Origin: Selaginella moellendorffii
Taxonomy: Eukaryota; Streptophyta; Lycopodiopsida; Selaginellales; Selaginellaceae
Assembly: GCF_000143415.4 (NCBI RefSeq)
Contig: NW_003314315.1
Location: forward strand, 640,946 to 704,945
Direction of reading: 5' to 3'
Length of the DNA: 64,000 bases
The notes beneath the pieces were generated by a model. The model saw only the letters and a program-made list of their open reading frames with translations, ran no database searches and had not been told where the DNA came from. This document shows, piece after piece, positions 35,410 to 47,782 of the stretch (its first letter is position 1; every line of letters begins with the position of its first letter). The position numbers and the translations under genes are program-made.

Positions 35410-36769
35410 ATGGATTTTGGCGATGTGCTGTTTTGCAACGAGGAGATTCTCGGCAGCCCTTGCGAGGGCAACAATGCCGCTGTGGATTTCTCCGGCGACA
35501 ACACATCGGATGAGCCAGTGCTCCTACATTTTGATGATGCCGTCCTCTTGTCGAGCATCGTCCAGCGCGAGTCCGGCCATCTCCCCGACGCGGGGTATTT
35601 CGCGGTCCTGAGGTCCGAGGATGTGATCTCTTCCGCTAGATCCAATGCCGTGTATTGGATGATGAAGGTGGAGCGTTCTTTCTTGCCGATTCATCCATCT
35701 CTTATGTTTGTTTCCTTTGATTTGATGCAGGTTCGCAATGTCTATAGCTTTAGCCCTCTCACGATAGCGCTCGCTGTCAACTATTTCGATAGATATCTCT
35801 CCAAGCAGCTATTGAGGGTAAGCACTGCCGGATCCATGCGCTTCTACATTCCTTTTTTGCTCATGGTGGTAACTTTGCAGACTTGGAAGGCATGGATGAT
35901 TGAGCTCTTGACGGTGGCCTGTTTATCTCTTGCTGCTAAGATGGAAGAGCCCGATGTTCCAATGCTGCAAGATTTACAGGTGCAATGCCTGCCATGCCCC
36001 TCCCTTGCAATCTTGGCGATGTCTTGATTTTGGTAGATTGATCTGGGTTGAACTCGCAGATTGAAGGCCTAGACCATATCTTTGAGTCGAAAACAATCCA
36101 GAGAATGGAAATTGCCGTCATGAAATTGCTGGGCTGGAGGATGGGCTCTGTAACACCGTTCTCCTACATCGAGGGATTGCTCCAAAACCTGGATGTGAGC
36201 CGCAACATGAAGCTGTCGCTGTTGAATCGCACCAGTGAAGTGCTGGTGAAGATGCTGCCAGGTGAGCAAAACAGTCTCTTTTGCCACTATAGTTTCGGGT
36301 GAGCATATATATCTAAACTTTGATGTTTTGCAGAGATGGATTTTCTCGCGTTTCCACCCTCGGTGGTCTCACTCGCAGCCATGAGCTGTGCACTGGAAGA
36401 GCTGCTCCCTTTGCGGGCCGAAGCATTGAAGGGGAGCCTAGCCAAAATTCTCCCAACACCGCAGGTAAAGTCGCATTTTTTTTAAGTGAAAGTTTTTTTT
36501 GAGGTGTGACATTTATTGGTTTTGGTCAGGATCAACTTCGTCGATGTTATAGGTTGATGGAGGAGTTGGTGGTGGATCCGCTGTGCCCGCTTCTCTCCGT
36601 GAGTCAGGTTCTGGAAAACCGCAAGGCGTCGCCGAGCCCATACAGCAACGGCGAGGTCTCGCAGACGGGTGAGAGCTACCCGGATTGGGACGAATCCGGG
36701 AAAGCGCAGCATGCGTGCTCAAAGTCCGTGAAGCGGAAGCTGGACGAGTTTTTAAAGGCAGAGGGGTGA
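35410..36769 (+). CDS. CYCD: D-type cyclin
   Basis: Six exons (35410-35667, 35731-35817, 35881-35979, 36060-36261, 36334-36464, 36530-36769) give 338 residues. Near the N-terminus LFCNE is the LxCxE motif that binds retinoblastoma-related protein. The cyclin box includes RSNAVYWMMKV, AVNYFDRYLS and ACLSLAAKMEE, followed by QRMEIAVMKLLGWR and the C-terminal cyclin fold (VVSLAAMSCAL). It would partner CDKA to phosphorylate RBR and release E2F at G1/S. The C-terminal tail (KRKLDEF) has no clear PEST box. A convergent paralogue sits at 39.5-40.9 kb with identical lengths for exons 3, 4 and 5. Confidence 0.95.
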
Positions 36770-37302
36770 CGGGGCACAGCAGGGCGAAAGGATTTGGCTC
36801 CCATTTTGCAGCGGAGGATTGTAGAAGGAAGCAGGACGTCCGGCGATGAGGAATTTAGATCACCCGAGTCTCCTGGGATTGCTGGACGGTAGAACATCTT
36901 CCTGTTTTTTTCCATCATGCTCGGGGTGTTCTGTGGTCCAACACTGCCCCTCTGCAACTTCTCAAGGAGAGACGAGGGGGTGGTGATATAGCAGACAGGC
37001 AACGAGGCAAATTTGCGGCAATGTACATTCAGTATGATATAGTCTGGAGTTAGGCGATGGTTTTTGGAGCAGGGCTTTGGTTTTCACACAGGGAGAGACA
37101 CACAACACACAAACACAGATACAGAGACAAAAGACAACACACATTCCACCACTACGGTTTTCGTCTTTTCAAGGGCGGGCTTTTTTCTCCTCGGGGGCGG
37201 AGGATTTGGTCAGTATCGGAATGCTCGCTCCTCAGAAGTTTAAAGTTGACAACGGCGAGGAGGAAGTTATGGTATGTAAACTATCTATCAGCTAGAGCTA
37301 CG

Positions 37303-37335
<33 letters not shown>

Positions 37336-39486
37336 ACTAAGTGAGGTGGGATTTGCTACGCAAAGAGATGTCAACGAGCCAGTTGAGGGGTCCAGTGGCC
37401 GTGAAGATTGTCCCCGTTCCTTGGCCTTTATTGTTATGGTAGAGTGGCTTGTACCATGAACCGTCGAAAAAGGAGCTGCACTTGGAGGTGGGCTTTGATG
37501 GTTCTTTGATTGTGAAGAAAGAATTCACCCGAAGGGGTATAATCCATCCACCAGAGCGGGCTCTTGTTTGGTGTCCGGCCGCGGTCCATCCATCGTATCC
37601 TACCGTATCCTCGTTTGGTCGTAGGCTACCACCCTTCCTTTTCTTCGTTGCTCTTTAACTTTTGTTTGCGCGTGTTTGTTGCTTTCGTTTTGTTTCAGGT
37701 TAGTTTTCAGGTGGATTGTGAAGACGAGAGTTTAAACTCTTTGGAGCCTGGCTGGATGGCGCTTGCTCGCTCGACCAAAGAAAAGCAACAGAGGTTTCAT
37801 TCTTTTTGTTTTCAATCTGGCAGTTATTAATTCCCGTGCTGCTGCTGCCGCTGTTGCTGCTTACAGCGTTGTGCATCCAATCTGGAATGGAATCGAGGCG
37901 TGCTGTTGCGACTGCCGACTGCTTGCTGGCTGCCGGTGGCTGCCGTCTCCCTCTCTCACTCAGATCCAGATCTTACTTTTTATAAGCTCGCCACCACAGC
38001 GATCTTTTGAGTGTGTGCTAAGACGAAAGGACAACGGACGGGGGTAAGTGTACATTCACACTCATATATTTGTTTCTGCTTTGTACCGCTTGCTAGCTAG
38101 GAGCACATTATTGCATCGCATGCCATCGTCTTCTTTTTTCTATTAAGCTGCTTACTTCTCTCTCGCAGTCCTTAACTCATCGTCAAATCTGTGTTTCCTA
38201 CACAGGTCCATCCAGCGTGAACAGGAGGCGTAAGATTTGCAAAAACTCCAGAGTATCTCGCAGGCCACCCAGTCGCTCGCTCGCTCGATCGCTTCGATCC
38301 ATCTTTGTGCCGCACTCCACTCCAAACTCCCACCCCGCTCACTCTCCCCCCTCCACTCCTCCCTCACTCCCACACAGCACAGGCCGCTCCTCCGTTCAGA
38401 AGGCACAGATGGTGTGAGCGACTGACATAAGGAGGGTGTGGAAATGGCAGGACTGCCACAATCCAGAGGCGTTTATAAGCGTGAAGTATAGAGAGAGGCA
38501 GCAGCAGGGGGGAGAGCAGCCAGCCAGCAACTGTAGCTACAGCAACAGCAGCACAAACAAGCAGGCGGGCCTCTCTCTCTCTCTCTCTCTCTCCTTTTTT
38601 TTCTCCACTCTCTTTTTAACAACTGTGAATGGATAGCTAGGAACTGACGTTCTACACGATGGGAAATTTAGAGCTGGCTGTGGACTGCGCCGGTCCGGCC
38701 CGGCTCGGCTCCACACTCGCGTACCCCGGGTTTGGTCCTTTCTCGTTGTTTGTTTCTCGCTGTTTACTTCCTCCTCTCTTTTTTAAATTTTTTTTGCTTA
38801 TCGCTCTCTTCCAGTGACGAGAGATCACAGCAACAAGAAGGAAACAACAACAAGGGGCAGCAGCACGCAAGTACCTATGTTTGGAACTTTGGATCTTTGG
38901 ATAGAGGTGAGTGACAATCTTTTATTGCTGGACAAGAGGGTCTCTGGGAAAGGGTTTAGAAAAGATATATGTTTTTTTGTTTGGCCTGAGCGTTGCTTGC
39001 TTGCGGCTGGGGTATCATTGACAAGTGAGGCGAGGAGGAGACTTGGACCAGTTCCTTGTTTTCCTTTCTCGTGATTTTAATGCTGCTGGGTCGCTGCTTG
39101 CAAGTCGAGAACCCGAGGAGGAACACAGCTTCGATTGCCGCGTCGAAACTAAACTTGATAAATTGGATGGGAAGATGAATCGTCTTTCGCGGCGAAAGTC
39201 CTTCATTCGCTTTAATTTGAAAAGATTCCAAGAAAATATGCCTAGCATTCAAATATTAGGGTTTTGTCACGTGGAGGGCGGACAAGCGTGGCAAGCTCAC
39301 AAGCTAAAGACTAGTCTTTGTTGCTATGTATGTTACAACCAATCAAAACCAAGTGCCAAGAACACGATCGATCCACACAAACTCTTCTCTAATGTACACA
39401 GATATGCTCGTCTATGAATCTTTGTCTCGATGAATGCGTGCCTCCAAGAATTTTTTTCGTTTTTTTCGTGGTTTTCTTGCCCTCTG
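36770..39486. other. Region between convergent cyclin genes
   Basis: Presumed 3' UTRs at both ends. It contains (ACT)n/(TGC)n at about 37303-37335 and a CT run at 38571-38592. Short open frames lack motifs and are not called. A non-coding transcript is possible but unsupported. Confidence 0.5.
38571..38592. repeat. (CT)11 microsatellite
   Basis: Uninterrupted CT dinucleotides in the region between the cyclin genes. Confidence 0.95.
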
Positions 39487-40858
39487 CTACTGGGACGATC
39501 GCTTCTTCTTTGAAGCAGCATCGCCGTCGCCACCACCACCGCCACCGCCACCGCCACCGCCATCGTCCGGCTTACTCCTCTTTCTCGAAGCGTTGCTCTC
39601 GCCCTCGGACGAACAGGCTCTCAAGGTGTCGAGAAGTAGTACCTGGCTTGAGGACGACACTGGACAGATTGGATCTACAAGCACGTCCTCCACAACCCCG
39701 TAGCACTTGTCAAAGCTAGCCTGTGATCATCGATAGCAAGCAAGATCAAATTCCAAAGCGCCACCACCAGCGTTTACCTCTTCCACGAGTAGCATCCCCA
39801 GAAGAAGTTGCTTCAAAGCTTGAGCCTGCAATGGGACAGTCTCTTGAAGAGCACAGACCGTGGCCGCCACCGCCACGACCGACGCAGAGAAATCGAGGAA
39901 AACAATCTCTGCCACCCACAAACCAAGCGATATTTCACAAACGAACAAAACAAGTGGAAGCTTGCCTGCTAGAGTCCCCAGGAGAAGCTCGTTGATTCTA
40001 TTCCACGCCAGTAGCTTCAAGTGTTGCTGGAGCTCTATGCTGCGCAACAATCCCCCCACGAAGGAGAAGGCCGTGATCGAGTTCAGTCTCCACTCCAGCA
40101 ACTTCATCACCGACACCTCCATTCTCTGGATCGTCACGCTCTCGAAAAGGTGCTCCAGGCCCTCAATCTGACCAAGAGCAATCAACGGATCGTCCCGGAT
40201 CGAAGCAACCAATCGCTGCCAACTTACCTGTAAATCCTGGAGCAGCGGCACGAAAGTCTCCTCCATTTTCGCCGCTAGAGATAAGCATGCAATGGATAGC
40301 AACTCGATCATCCAGGCTTTCCAAACCTGTAAGAAAAGCTTACAAACGGACCCCCCCAAAAACAAAACAAAAAAACTCGCTCGATCGATCGAGAGAACCT
40401 TGTGTCGGAGCTCCTTGGCAAGATATCTGTCCAAGTAGCTCACCGAGAGCGCCACCGTCGCGGGGCTAAACCCATACACGCCACGAACCTAGACGAAAGA
40501 TCAAGAAAACGGGGCATCGGCTAAGAAATCTCGATCGATCGCAAGAAAGAATCCATACCTTGATCATCCAATCCACGGCATTGGATCTGGCCGCGGAGAC
40601 GAGCGGCTGGGACTCGAGACTGGAGCGATATTGGGGGCCAGGAGAATGCGCGACCTCCCGGCTCGCAAGATTCCTGAGAGCTTGCTCCTCGCCGTGGCGA
40701 TCCATGTCGATCGCGCGGCACAGGAGATGGGGAGCCGCCGGGGGCCAGGCGCGGCCGCTGCTGCTGCAAGGGCTGGAGCTGCCGCTGGCGCAGCTGCCGA
40801 TGTCCTCATTGCACTCGAGGAGGAGGAGATCGTCATCGCCGTCGGCAGCGATGGCCAT
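39487..40858 (-). CDS. CYCD: D-type cyclin (paralogue)
   Basis: Six minus-strand exons (40559-40858, 40399-40488, 40228-40326, 39966-40167, 39778-39908, 39487-39720) give 351 residues. The N-terminus holds LECNE, an LxCxE motif for RBR binding. The cyclin box shows RSNAVDWMIKV, SYLDRYLAKEL and ACLSLAAKMEE, then QRMEVSVMKLLEWR and the second fold. The tail has an 11-Gly run followed by KKKR. Exons 3-5 have the same lengths (99, 202, 131) as the cyclin at 35.4 kb, so the two arose by duplication. Intron 4 (57 nt) uses a GC donor (GCAAGC) and is an exact multiple of three with no stop, so retention would insert 19 residues. A CT/GA-rich leader lies upstream. Confidence 0.94.
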
Positions 40859-41766
40859 TCTTCTTGATCGGCGCTGCTCACATCCCGGATTTGCCCTGGC
40901 TCTCTTCTTCTTCTTCGTCAAGCCCAAGCAAGAGAGAGAAGAGAGAGAGAGAGAGCGAGCGAGTAAAATCAATGAGATTGAGCCCCAAATTTCACGTCCA
41001 AATCGAAATAAAACTCGCTCATAATTCCCGGAAATACGAAGCAAGCTACTGTATCGCTCCCTGTACTTGGTATTTTTCTTCCCCTCCATGATGATTGGTT
41101 TCATTTTCATCCGCCAAGGTGGCCACCTTTATTTGAATCCATGGGATCAAACAATCATAACTTCAATATGCCTCCAATCTTTTCCAATCACACACTAAAC
41201 CTTTGCGTGATCGGACCTTCCATCGATCGATCAACTCAATCGATTAGAAAATGAAAGTTTTTCCTTGACCAGAAACTTCGATCAAAGGTCAAGGTGAAAT
41301 TGTTTGCCACTGTTTTTTCACTTTGGCCTTTGGTTCTTGGCGAATCCAACAAGTTGGCTGGATTTGGAGAAGGGTGACAATACACACACACACACACACA
41401 GCAAAAACACTGACTGGGGCCTTTTGTCCAAATTGGCTGGGCTGGGTTTTTGGCAGGCCAGGCCGGGGAGATGCCAAACAATGGCAAGCTTCCAAACTCG
41501 CCCACGCCAGCCCGCCACGTCCGCGCCAGCGCAGCCCTAGCCTCCCACGTCAGCTGCCCCAACAAAGATTGACACAAGGGATTGTTTATCCCTCTAAATA
41601 TGCCAGATCGAAACGCCATCTTGACAAACAAGGGAAACAGCCAACACCAGCCGTGGATCTGGGCTCCTCAAAATCTGGCTGCCAACTTTTCTCCAAAAGT
41701 AAATCGAGGTTAAAGGTAAAGATTGAGCAAAATATGAAGAGAAAAAGGTAAATAAAGATTTATTAA
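40859..41766. other. Intergenic region with (CA)n
   Basis: Upstream region of the minus-strand cyclin, then the leader of the B-lectin relic. A CA microsatellite lies at 41382-41400. No supported gene. Confidence 0.5.
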
Positions 41767-42678
41767 ATGCATTTTTTTCTAGTTCTTGTTCTTGCTGTTA
41801 ATCTTGAGATTTCACGTGTGCATGGCGTGGATCCGGTGTGCCTCGCGAGACAGCATGGCTACAGATTCAAGGCCGGACAAACTCGATCGATCTCGAGGGA
41901 GGCTTACAATCTCATCCAAACACTGCCCCAGAAGAAATCATCCTACACCTCGGGAAGGAGCTTCACATCCTGGCACCGAGTTCCGGGTAAGTGTCCGGCT
42001 ATGGTTCTTTAGCTTCCTCTCAGCCGATGATGGGCTGTGCTATATCACTCCGGACGCTAAGCGGGCCATGGATTCCAAGTCGCCGAGGCCTTCTTCCGCG
42101 TCTACAGCATCTTCTCCACGGACATCGATATGGCAGGATCGCGTACGTGTGGAAGAACTTCGGCATCGATTATGTGTCATGCCAGGGCTAGACACTCCCA
42201 ATCGAGTACGAGTTCCCGGTTCGCCTGGGCTCAGCGGCCAGCGCTGGACACTGCCAACAATCCAGTACGCCTGCTCGGTGATCCTGATCCCGACTGGGGG
42301 AACTGCTGGCCCTTTCGATCCAGCATCATCGGGGGAGCCGATGAGGCAGTTGGCTCCATCATCGGCCGCAGCGCCACGCTCGTCTCGCCCAGCGGCCGCT
42401 ACAAGGCGAGGATGCAGCGCGACTGCAACTTTGTGCTCTACGACACTTACCGCGACACGAACAAGGTGGTGTGGGCGAGCGACACCTTTGGCAAGGGCAC
42501 CGGATGCTACCTCATCGACGCAAATCTGGTGCTCCTCGACACTAAGGTGACGATCTTGTTCGTGTCGGGCGCATTCTGCGACAATTGCCCCCTCACCGCC
42601 GCGCTCTCCGTCACGGACGGGGGCTACATCGCCATCTGGGAGACCGACTACCAAACCGAGCTCTGGCGCAAGCCATAG
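41767..42678 (+). pseudogene. B-lectin protein relic with intact lectin domain
   Basis: Third member of the B-lectin family in the window. It starts with a good signal peptide (FFLVLVLAVNLEISRVHG) and GRSFTS, then loses frame near 41980 and at least twice more by 42180, where SVRLWFF, CYITPDA and YVWKNFGIDYVS lie in different frames. From about 42280 the reading is clean: DWGNCWPFRS, IIGGAD, RDCNFVLYD (lectin site) and YQTELWRKP to the stop. More GC-rich than the intact copy at 23.1 kb. Multiple independent shifts argue against sequencing error, though one or two could be. Confidence 0.75.
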
Positions 42679-43092
42679 CCCTAACCCCAATTCCCATACC
42701 AGGAATATTCGCAAGCTACCAAGAATATTCGTTGGGCGTTTTGAGCGCGCAATCTGGCGCTTGGCCTGATCGATCTGTCCCAGCGGTTCGTCCGGGGCGT
42801 GCTGCTCGTCACCCCTGAGCATCTCCTGCACGCGGATCGGACGAGCCCCCCAACCGCCTCGTCGTGCTCCCTGGCTACCTCGTTTGCGAGGCATGGTTCT
42901 TGCCTGAAAGCCCCTTCTTGGCGCCCTCGATTTCGTCCTTGAGCATTGCCTTGGCGTCATCCAGGACGCTCCGCCCCTCGCCCTCATCGTCACCTGCGCT
43001 GCCAGATTTTGCTTTCTCTGCCTGCTCGTATTTCTCGTTGAGGCCTGCTGCATGGCGTCCAGGGGCATTCCAACCTCAAACAGCTCGAAGAA
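42679..43092. other. Fusion region with a possible minus-strand coding fragment
   Basis: On the minus strand at about 42900-43075 a readable fragment appears: FFELFEVGMPLDAM, then after a one-base shift KYEQAEKAKSGSAGDDEGE and VLDDAKAMLKDEIEGAKKG. The codon pattern looks protein-like, but the family is not recognised and no complete exon is present. It abuts the NYN/OST-HTH relic. Confidence 0.25.
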
Positions 43093-43855
43093 ATGACAGT
43101 GGATTTTGTGCATCAGTCTGCGGTCTCGGAAAAGCTGGTGATAGCCATTGACGTTGTCAACAAAGTTCTAGAAGAAACGACACTTGACGTGCCCGCGAAG
43201 CCTGTTCCTGTGACTTTGGAAGGGCCACCACCACCAGCCCGGGCCCAGCGTCATCCTCCAGAGCCTCCAATTCGACCGATGCAGATAGAACGAGAGAAAT
43301 GCGTGGAAGAACCAGCTATACCCGTGACGAAGGCAGAAGACAAGTTTGTAGCTCCTGTTGCGAGCGTCGCAAAGCAGCACTGTGAGAGCCCGGCCAAGAT
43401 CGCCAAGGAGCAGCTGGTTTCGGTCATGAAGGAGCTAAAGTCATGGCTATTGCTGGTGCTTACGGTTGATGGCTATGACATATCATAGGAATTCAAGACC
43501 GCAAGGGGTTTGACTCTCGACCACCAGGCTCTCGGCTTTGCGAAGTTGTTGGATCTCATGACGAAGGTCTGGATGTGCTCCAGACATCATATCCCAGGCC
43601 TGGTCTCTGCAGGATATATTCCTCTGGGACGACTGCAAGTCAAGACTAAGGAGAAGGAGAAAGACAAAGACAAGGCCAGGGACAAGCGATATCATGCATC
43701 GGTTGAGAGGCTGGCCGTTGTCGTTCATCAGCAGGAGGGGTGTCTGTGATCTAGCATCCATTTACAAGGAATTCAAAGCCGAGTGTAGAGGCTAATGAGC
43801 AAGGCTTCTCTAGTATGAGTAAGTTGTTAGAGCAGTTTTCCAATATTGTCTACAG
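43093..43855 (+). pseudogene. Truncated copy of the NYN/OST-HTH gene (exon 3 part)
   Basis: Strongly similar at DNA and protein level to 8350-9130 of the intact gene, in opposite orientation. Shared stretches include VHQSAVSE, VNKVLEETTLDV, PVPVTLEGPPPP and VLTVDGYDIS. It starts abruptly inside exon 3, lacks the NYN domain, has a small deletion (NYERT) and a stop at 43486-43488 where codons are lost. It then decays through the second LOTUS module to EQFSN at about 43850. A partial, non-retroposed (no 3' end) duplication. Confidence 0.88.
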
Positions 43856-45132
43856 TATGCCTGTAAATATGGTTTTTTGTTTATAATTAGTTACAAAACT
43901 ATGTGGTTGTGTCTGCAAAAAATAATCTATATGTCACTTTTGTGTTTTAGGAATGGTTTTGGACCATGACAGAAGTGGTTTTGCATAGTTTGTTTACTAG
44001 TTTCTAGTATGATATATGTCTTATTTGGTGATCACTCTAAGAGTGGTTTCTAGTGTGGTTTCTTGGAGCAATTTAGATTTTTTATATCATTCACCGACAT
44101 AAATATAGTTTTAAAATTATATGTGTGACTAATGGAGAGAGTAGGATTTGGAAGAATTTTTTGGGCTCTATATGCATTTAATTTTTAGCACAATTTACAG
44201 ATTTTTATATTTGAATACAAATTTGTTAACAATATATTTTGTAAAATATAGTAATGGTTTTAAGTACATTTTCCTAGTAACTAATATTTTACCATTATAG
44301 GTATTTGTGGAACAAACCTTTTTTAAATGACTACTTTTCTAAACTTCACAAACCATTCAATAATATATGTTAATACTAACTTGATTTTAGTTTTATGGGC
44401 ATTTGATGTAGATATATTCTATGGTTATATAGTACTAGTTTACATTAGCAAGAGAAGGCTCTAATTAGAGTGGTAATTGCATTATTTATAGTAGTTACAC
44501 TATCAAGAAGAGGAATTGGTGATTTGTAAGTGGTGCAATTTATTCTTAATCCCTTTGTATGAAGTGATTAAAATATTGTACTTATATAATTTCTAGAGGA
44601 TGAGCTTGTTAAACGTTATGGTGAACTTTATAAACTTGTGATCTAACTTGCCTCAACACTTGATACAATCCTTTCCTAAATGAACCATATATAATAAGAT
44701 TGGGAAAATGAATTAACACCAAATCATTTATTTTGTATTCCATTGGTATATGATGATGAGAGTTGTAGCACTAATATGATCTCATTTGTATGCAGCCCAA
44801 ATATTTAGTAGACTTTACTTAAATTAGTGAAAGAATGTTTGTCAAATACTGATCCTAGAACTTAATATTAGTAACTTGTGGTAATCATGAAGGTAAACCC
44901 AACTTTTTTTTCACAATATTGGATTATGATTATATAAAAGTTTATATAGTGAAGCAACAATGAAAATTTATACCCTAGTGACATATGCATATCAAAAAGA
45001 TGGCAAATAACCATCCCAATCTAAATATTAAAAGTTTATATACTTTACATTCCACAAACTTATGGCAACAGACTGAGCAATAGAAGTTAAACTCGAGCAT
45101 GTATCAACAAACATAGATAAATCATTCATCTA
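43856..45132. other. AT-rich desert
   Basis: No ORF, RNA or repeat structure recognised; composition is strongly AT. Confidence 0.7.
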
Positions 45133-45293
45133 TGTAGTGCATGTGATCATGGGATGAGATTGGATATATTGTCACTATGGATTTTTGAAATCTTAGAGGA
45201 TAAATGGGGATAAAATAGCTGTTAAGAGCTCTCTTATAAAACAATTATCTTTTGTCTAGTTGACTTAAGGGGAGAGAGATAAGGTGCACTACA
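45133..45293 (+). mobile_element. Solo LTR of a TRIM-like element
   Basis: 161 bp beginning TGTAGTGCA and ending TGCACTACA, a perfect 9-bp terminal inverted repeat with TG...CA ends. It aligns end to end with the LTRs at 61039-61199 and 62125-62286 (opposite strand). No matching target-site duplication is evident, so flanks have decayed or rearranged. Confidence 0.75.
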
Positions 45294-46135
45294 TGTATTA
45301 TAAGATAACCATAAAGTAGAATATAAACCTTCTATGTGCTACATATCACATGCCATGTGTCCACAGATAGTGGTGTAGAACGCGAGTTCCAAGGCCTTGG
45401 GCCACTAAATGAAACAATGGAGCTAAACTCCTAAGCATGGAGCCAAGGAACAAAAATATTAGAGCACGAAATAACTCCTAAGTGTACAACCCAAGAAGCG
45501 AAAAGATAAGACTATAGAGCAACTTGGAACAATTCTAGAGCATTTAACATCCCAATGCCAGGACTAGCACACAAAACAGAGCCAAACGGAGTCTGGCACT
45601 ATTTCAGCATACTGGTGGCCTAATGCGGAAATATAGGTACTTCACCAATTAGCATAATATAAAATTTGGGCTTAAACCCAAGCCGGACGCAGAACAAAGA
45701 TAGGCATACAAGCGAGAGCTAGACTATGCTTTAGGTTGGTTGGCTATGCCCAACCTACTCACTATCCTTATTATACATTTGGAACCCTTCATAGCTCATC
45801 CCATGATTACATATGCTACACTCACCCCCCTTTCAAAAATGTTAAGTTCTCATTAACTATTGACTAACAATCCTTATTGAGTCAAAGGGAACTAACACCT
45901 TCATTTCCATATTAAATCTACCAATTTTTCCATTATGTAAACTAGCTATTATATGTGAGGCAACTAGTCATCCACCCATGCCCAATATATACAATTTCAA
46001 ATTTAGAGATAGAAATATTATATTTTTAAGTAGCCATTAATCAAGAGGAATCGAACCCGTGCCATTTTCTTTGATACTAAATGTAGCACATCTGAATTTA
46101 GAGCCGAACTCTAAGCCTATTGCGCTACAAAGCGA
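45294..46135. repeat. TRIM-related and associated repeat fragments
   Basis: 45294-45630 matches the repeat at 60770-61038 (GGGCCACTAAATGAA, CATCCCAATGCCAGGA, AAACRGAGCCAAACGG). 45790-46060 matches the TRIM internal region, ending in a minus-strand GGGTTCGATTCC. All copies are diverged by many substitutions. Confidence 0.6.
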
Positions 46136-47782
46136 GGGTACAATCCTATGAGCACCAGCTCCCCGTATCTAGCACTTGCACCCAAAATGGTATCAGACGG
46201 TGTTTGGCACAATTTTGGCATACTAGTGGCCTTACGCAAGAAGGAGGGTACCCCATTGACTAGAGCAGCGTGGAGCTTGGGTTTAGACCCAAGTCAGACT
46301 TAGAACAAGGAGTGATATAGCCTAGTGGGAGTTAAATTAATGTCTTGGGTGGTCAGATATGCATTCCAACCATTATCCCTACTATACATTTGGAACCCCC
46401 TCCCCTCTTTAGGAACATATGCTTTGGACTTTCACCCCAAGCTTCCCTTAGTATCAAGAGTTAGTCTTTGGAATTAATTAAAAACTTATTAAATATGGAA
46501 TGGCATTAGATTGTGAATTTGGATATGGGACAAACACCATTGTGTTCAAGCCAATCTCTACATTCTGTAAATATGCCAAATTAACAAATCTAGACACTTT
46601 CCATAATTAGCCAATAGAACAAAACAAGACCAATACAAAGGGCATAATAGCAAGGGTGTTTGGTAGACACGGTAAGCTATCATATAACAATATTGAGAAA
46701 CTAAACTCAATATCGAGGGGGTTCCCAACACTAGCAAGTGCAAGTTAATGAATGAGTTTTTTTAACCAGGTCAAATATGCTTGACAAATAGTATTTAAGA
46801 ATTTCATCCTTATGCTCATCTGGTCAAGTGCACATGTGATGACTAGTTTCTCAACTAGCTTGGGTGGAGACCATAAAAGAAACCAATAGTATAACCTCCT
46901 GCTATCGTGGCAGTAAGGAAAGAGTATCCATAAGGTCTTATTTTCTATTTTAATAGCAATTTTTAGTGGCTATTGTGTTATCAATTTTAACAGATCTTCA
47001 AAATTCTAAGTCAAGGAGTGTCTTGTAAGATTTTGAGAAGAATATGAAAATTTATGTGGTAATAATTAAATAAATTAAAAATTATTATCTAATGAAGCAA
47101 TTTGAAAATATTTTCATAATTTTACAAGTTGATGGAAATATACTAACACATGGTCTATAAGCAAATATTGTGAGAAATGCATTTTTATTATGTATCTTAT
47201 GATTGATGATAATTATGACAGACAAATGATGCTTTATTTCGCTAAAGTGGGACTTATTCAGTAAAGTGGGACATTAATTAGCATGTGTCCACATGCCATT
47301 TCCTAGTACTTAATTAATATTTATTAATATTTCTATCAGTTTTTTAATTTATTTTTTTTATATTTCACAATATTATAACACAAAATCATATGAAAAGTTT
47401 TTTAATTTATAAATTATAAAGCAAAAACTTCAATTTTTTATTGTTGTTATAAAAATGGCATGTGGCCACACACCATAAGTGGGATAATGAAAAATTCCAC
47501 TTTAACGAAATAAAGCATAATGCAGCATTGATCATTACGTTCCAGGGGATTTCATCTTTCTCAAGCAAGATCACCACACCAAGCAAGCATTCCAATGCAG
47601 GCATTGGCAATAGTCACCACTCCCAGAGGACGGTGCAAGAGATTGCGAGCCTGCTCTAGAGCGGGTGCCCCTGACCGCAGCTGGAGTCTGATCTCGTCCC
47701 CTACACCTGCTATGAGACGACACCATCGAATGTCGTCGGGAGCGTCGTGTGGTGGACTGGCCAACAAGTATCTTTTGATACT
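46136..47782. other. Repeat-derived and AT-rich sequence
   Basis: 46190-46410 repeats the pattern at 45630-45800 (GGCATACTRGTGGCC, then ACTATACATTTGGAACCC), which also matches the gypsy-associated flanks at 54.0 and 57.9 kb. TGGTATCAGACG at about 46188 resembles a tRNA-Met primer site. The rest is AT-rich; 47600-47780 is GC-rich but unidentified. Confidence 0.45.

Noticed and set aside
37057-38425. Short ORFs between the cyclin genes
   Set aside because: Low-complexity, no motifs, no consistent splice signals; probably UTR or non-coding.
41975-42000. GTAAGT in the B-lectin relic read as a real splice donor
   Set aside because: In the intact paralogue the same region is coding (VSVRLW); the apparent donor is coincidental and the frame change is a lesion.
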